This document shows, piece after piece, positions 63,104-64,000 of a stretch of DNA of 64,000 nucleotides (position 1 is the stretch's first letter; each line of letters starts with the position of its first letter). The notes under the pieces were generated by a model. That model saw only the letters and a program-made list of their open reading frames with translations. It made no database searches and was not told where the DNA came from. This DNA is from an uncultured archaeon (GTDB taxonomy: Archaea; Thermoproteota; Bathyarchaeia; TCS64). Both the position numbers and the translations under genes were made by a program. The stretch covers positions 1-64,000 of the forward strand of contig CALIUM010000001.1 of NCBI GenBank assembly GCA_938048735.1, written 5' to 3'.

Positions 63104-63496
63104 ATGAGGGATGAGGCCAAGGACTGATATGATGGCGCCATCGTCGACCTGGATGAAGCCGAGTCAGCCCTACAGGAAGGGAGGCCCAACTGGGCTCTAT
63201 TCGCCGCCCAGCAGGCCCTTGAGAAGTGCTTAAAGGCTGCTATAATGGTAAAGAGAAGGGAGATGCCTCCCAGAACCCATGATCTTGTTGAGCTTACAAG
63301 GCTCTCTGCACTGCAATTCGATGAGGAGACCCTGGCCTCGATAGCCGAGCTTTCGCCATACTACTCGGTCTCAAGATATCCTAATGCCGGCCTCAGGAGG
63401 CCCTGGGAGGGGATCAGCAGGAAGACGGCCCGGAGGCTTGTGAACGAGGCGAGGAGGGTTGTGGAGAGGATCGGCCTTGAACTCTCTGCCCCGTGA
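63104..63496 (+). pseudogene. HEPN-domain gene with in-frame TGA
   Basis: Frame from ATG 63104: MRDEAKD-stop-YDGAIVDLDEAESALQEGRP, then WALFAAQQALEKCLKAAI and PRTHDLVEL, the conserved HEPN order. The TGA at 63125-63127 stands where HEPN proteins have Trp (TGG to TGA). The next start, ATG 63245, would omit the first two helices. HEPN domains are usually RNase toxins paired with an MNT nucleotidyltransferase antitoxin, as here. Either inactivated, or read from an alternative start. Confidence 0.75.
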
Positions 63497-63809
63497 CCTC
63501 CCCTCAAGGGTTAGGGAGGCCATCGAGGATTTGAGGGAGGCGGGGGAGGGGCTGGGGATAAGGGAGGCATACCTCACGGGGAGCTTCGCGAGGGGTGATT
63601 GGCTCTACCAGAGCGACATTGATCTCATAATAGTTTCAGACAAATTCGAGGGTAAAGAGATAGGTGAAAGATTTTTGATGATTAAAAAAGCGTTAAAAAC
63701 AAATGTCTCAATAGATTTGTTAGCATATACTTACAGTGAATTTGAGGAAGCAAAAAATAGAAGTGTTATTCTTCAAGATATGCTTGAATATGCAATAAAA
63801 ATAATTTAA
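63477..63809 (+). CDS. Minimal nucleotidyltransferase (MNT) of a HEPN-MNT pair
   Basis: About 110 aa from TTG 63477 (another TTG at 63459). The active site is TGSFARGDW with SDIDLIIV (GSx10DxD). It overlaps the HEPN gene end by 20 bp, as expected for a toxin-antitoxin operon. MNT proteins AMPylate HEPN toxins. Codon use changes sharply near 63640 from GC-rich to AT-rich while the frame continues. Confidence 0.8.
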   Translation: MNSLPRDLPSRVREAIEDLREAGEGLGIREAYLTGSFARGDWLYQSDIDLIIVSDKFEGKEIGERFLMIKKALKTNVSIDLLAYTYSEFEEAKNRSVILQDMLEYAIKII

Positions 63810-64000
63810 ATTATAAAACATATTAAGACATATATTTCGAGCTGGGCTTTTGGAACTGTTAAAAAGATCTATATGGAATCTGAGAAAACATTCACAATTC
63901 GACTCCCCCTGACGGATTCCCAGCACTAATCTGGCCCATAGCCGAGATGGGAAGGTACGCCATATGATTGTGTGAATGATGATGGGGCGTTCGAACTTGA
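63810..64000. other. 191-bp end region without a recognisable gene
   Basis: AT-rich for the first 90 bases, then mixed sequence. No open frame with a recognisable family reaches the window edge. Confidence 0.3.

Noticed and set aside
1..64000. CRISPR arrays, insertion sequences, integrases and rRNA genes
   Set aside because: I looked for regularly spaced direct repeats, transposase motifs with inverted ends, and rRNA core sequences and saw none.

Overview
This window comes from an archaeal chromosome. The informational genes are archaeal: both subunits of DNA polymerase D, Alba, a crenarchaeal-type single-OB SSB, a four-OB RPA-like protein, Sec61 beta, Elf1, geranylgeranylglyceryl phosphate synthase, archaeal-type TrpRS, an RNase P RNA and a tRNA-Pro with encoded CCA. 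PolD together with the crenarchaeal-type SSB, Elf1 and translin suggests a deep TACK lineage (Bathyarchaeia-like or similar). No 16S rRNA gene is present, so this placement is inference. TTG and GTG starts are common, and AT-rich TATA-like elements precede many transcription units.

Layout. 1-6.5 kb: two DUF917 paralogs, then a sulfur-type operon (YeiH-family transporter, siroheme/ferredoxin reductase, ECF-like S component) divergent from an HTH regulator across a tandem operator, then an amidohydrolase. 6.5-12.6 kb: a gene-poor stretch with decayed genes (a yeiH copy and a PaREP1 gene), an intact PaREP1 gene, a HAD phosphatase, an orphan Rossmann protein, an aspartic protease-like protein, RNase P RNA and an EVE-domain protein. 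12.6-17 kb: threonine dehydratase, translin, a DapA-family aldolase, and cysS behind a structured leader.

17-23.3 kb is strongly AT-rich. It holds an alkyltransferase-like/endonuclease V fusion with an altered active site, a winged-helix and a ribbon-helix-helix protein, DUF99, PolD small subunit, a cupin, a membrane-anchored winged-helix protein, a 625-bp repeat-bearing gene-free region (candidate origin or regulatory hub) and an orphan protein with a palindromic operator. 23.4-34 kb is an information-processing block: nadE, elf1, GGGP synthase, PolD large subunit, SSB, Sec61 beta, DUF2070, Alba, a broken aminotransferase and the RPA-like gene.

34-46 kb: metallophosphoesterase, SWIM protein, radical SAM protein, M28 peptidase, tRNA-Pro, thioredoxin-like protein, and a complete phosphate module (divergent AbrB-PhoU regulator; a new coupled small ORF, then pstS-C-A-B-phoU). 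46-64 kb: trpS with a hairpin leader, a second M28 peptidase, two MFS transporters, a broken substrate-binding protein, a frameshifted enolase-superfamily gene, HIT, an OYE-like enzyme, a second DapA-like aldolase, AlaX, LemA-HtpX, a MOT1-like transporter divergent from PadR, a cation/proton antiporter, a His-rich small protein, and a HEPN-MNT pair whose HEPN gene carries an in-frame stop.

Two traits run through the window. Many genes are decayed or interrupted, about eight in 64 kb. Base composition also switches sharply inside intact genes (cysS, polD large subunit, pstS, pstB, DUF917, DUF2070, MNT). I found no CRISPR array, insertion sequence or rRNA.
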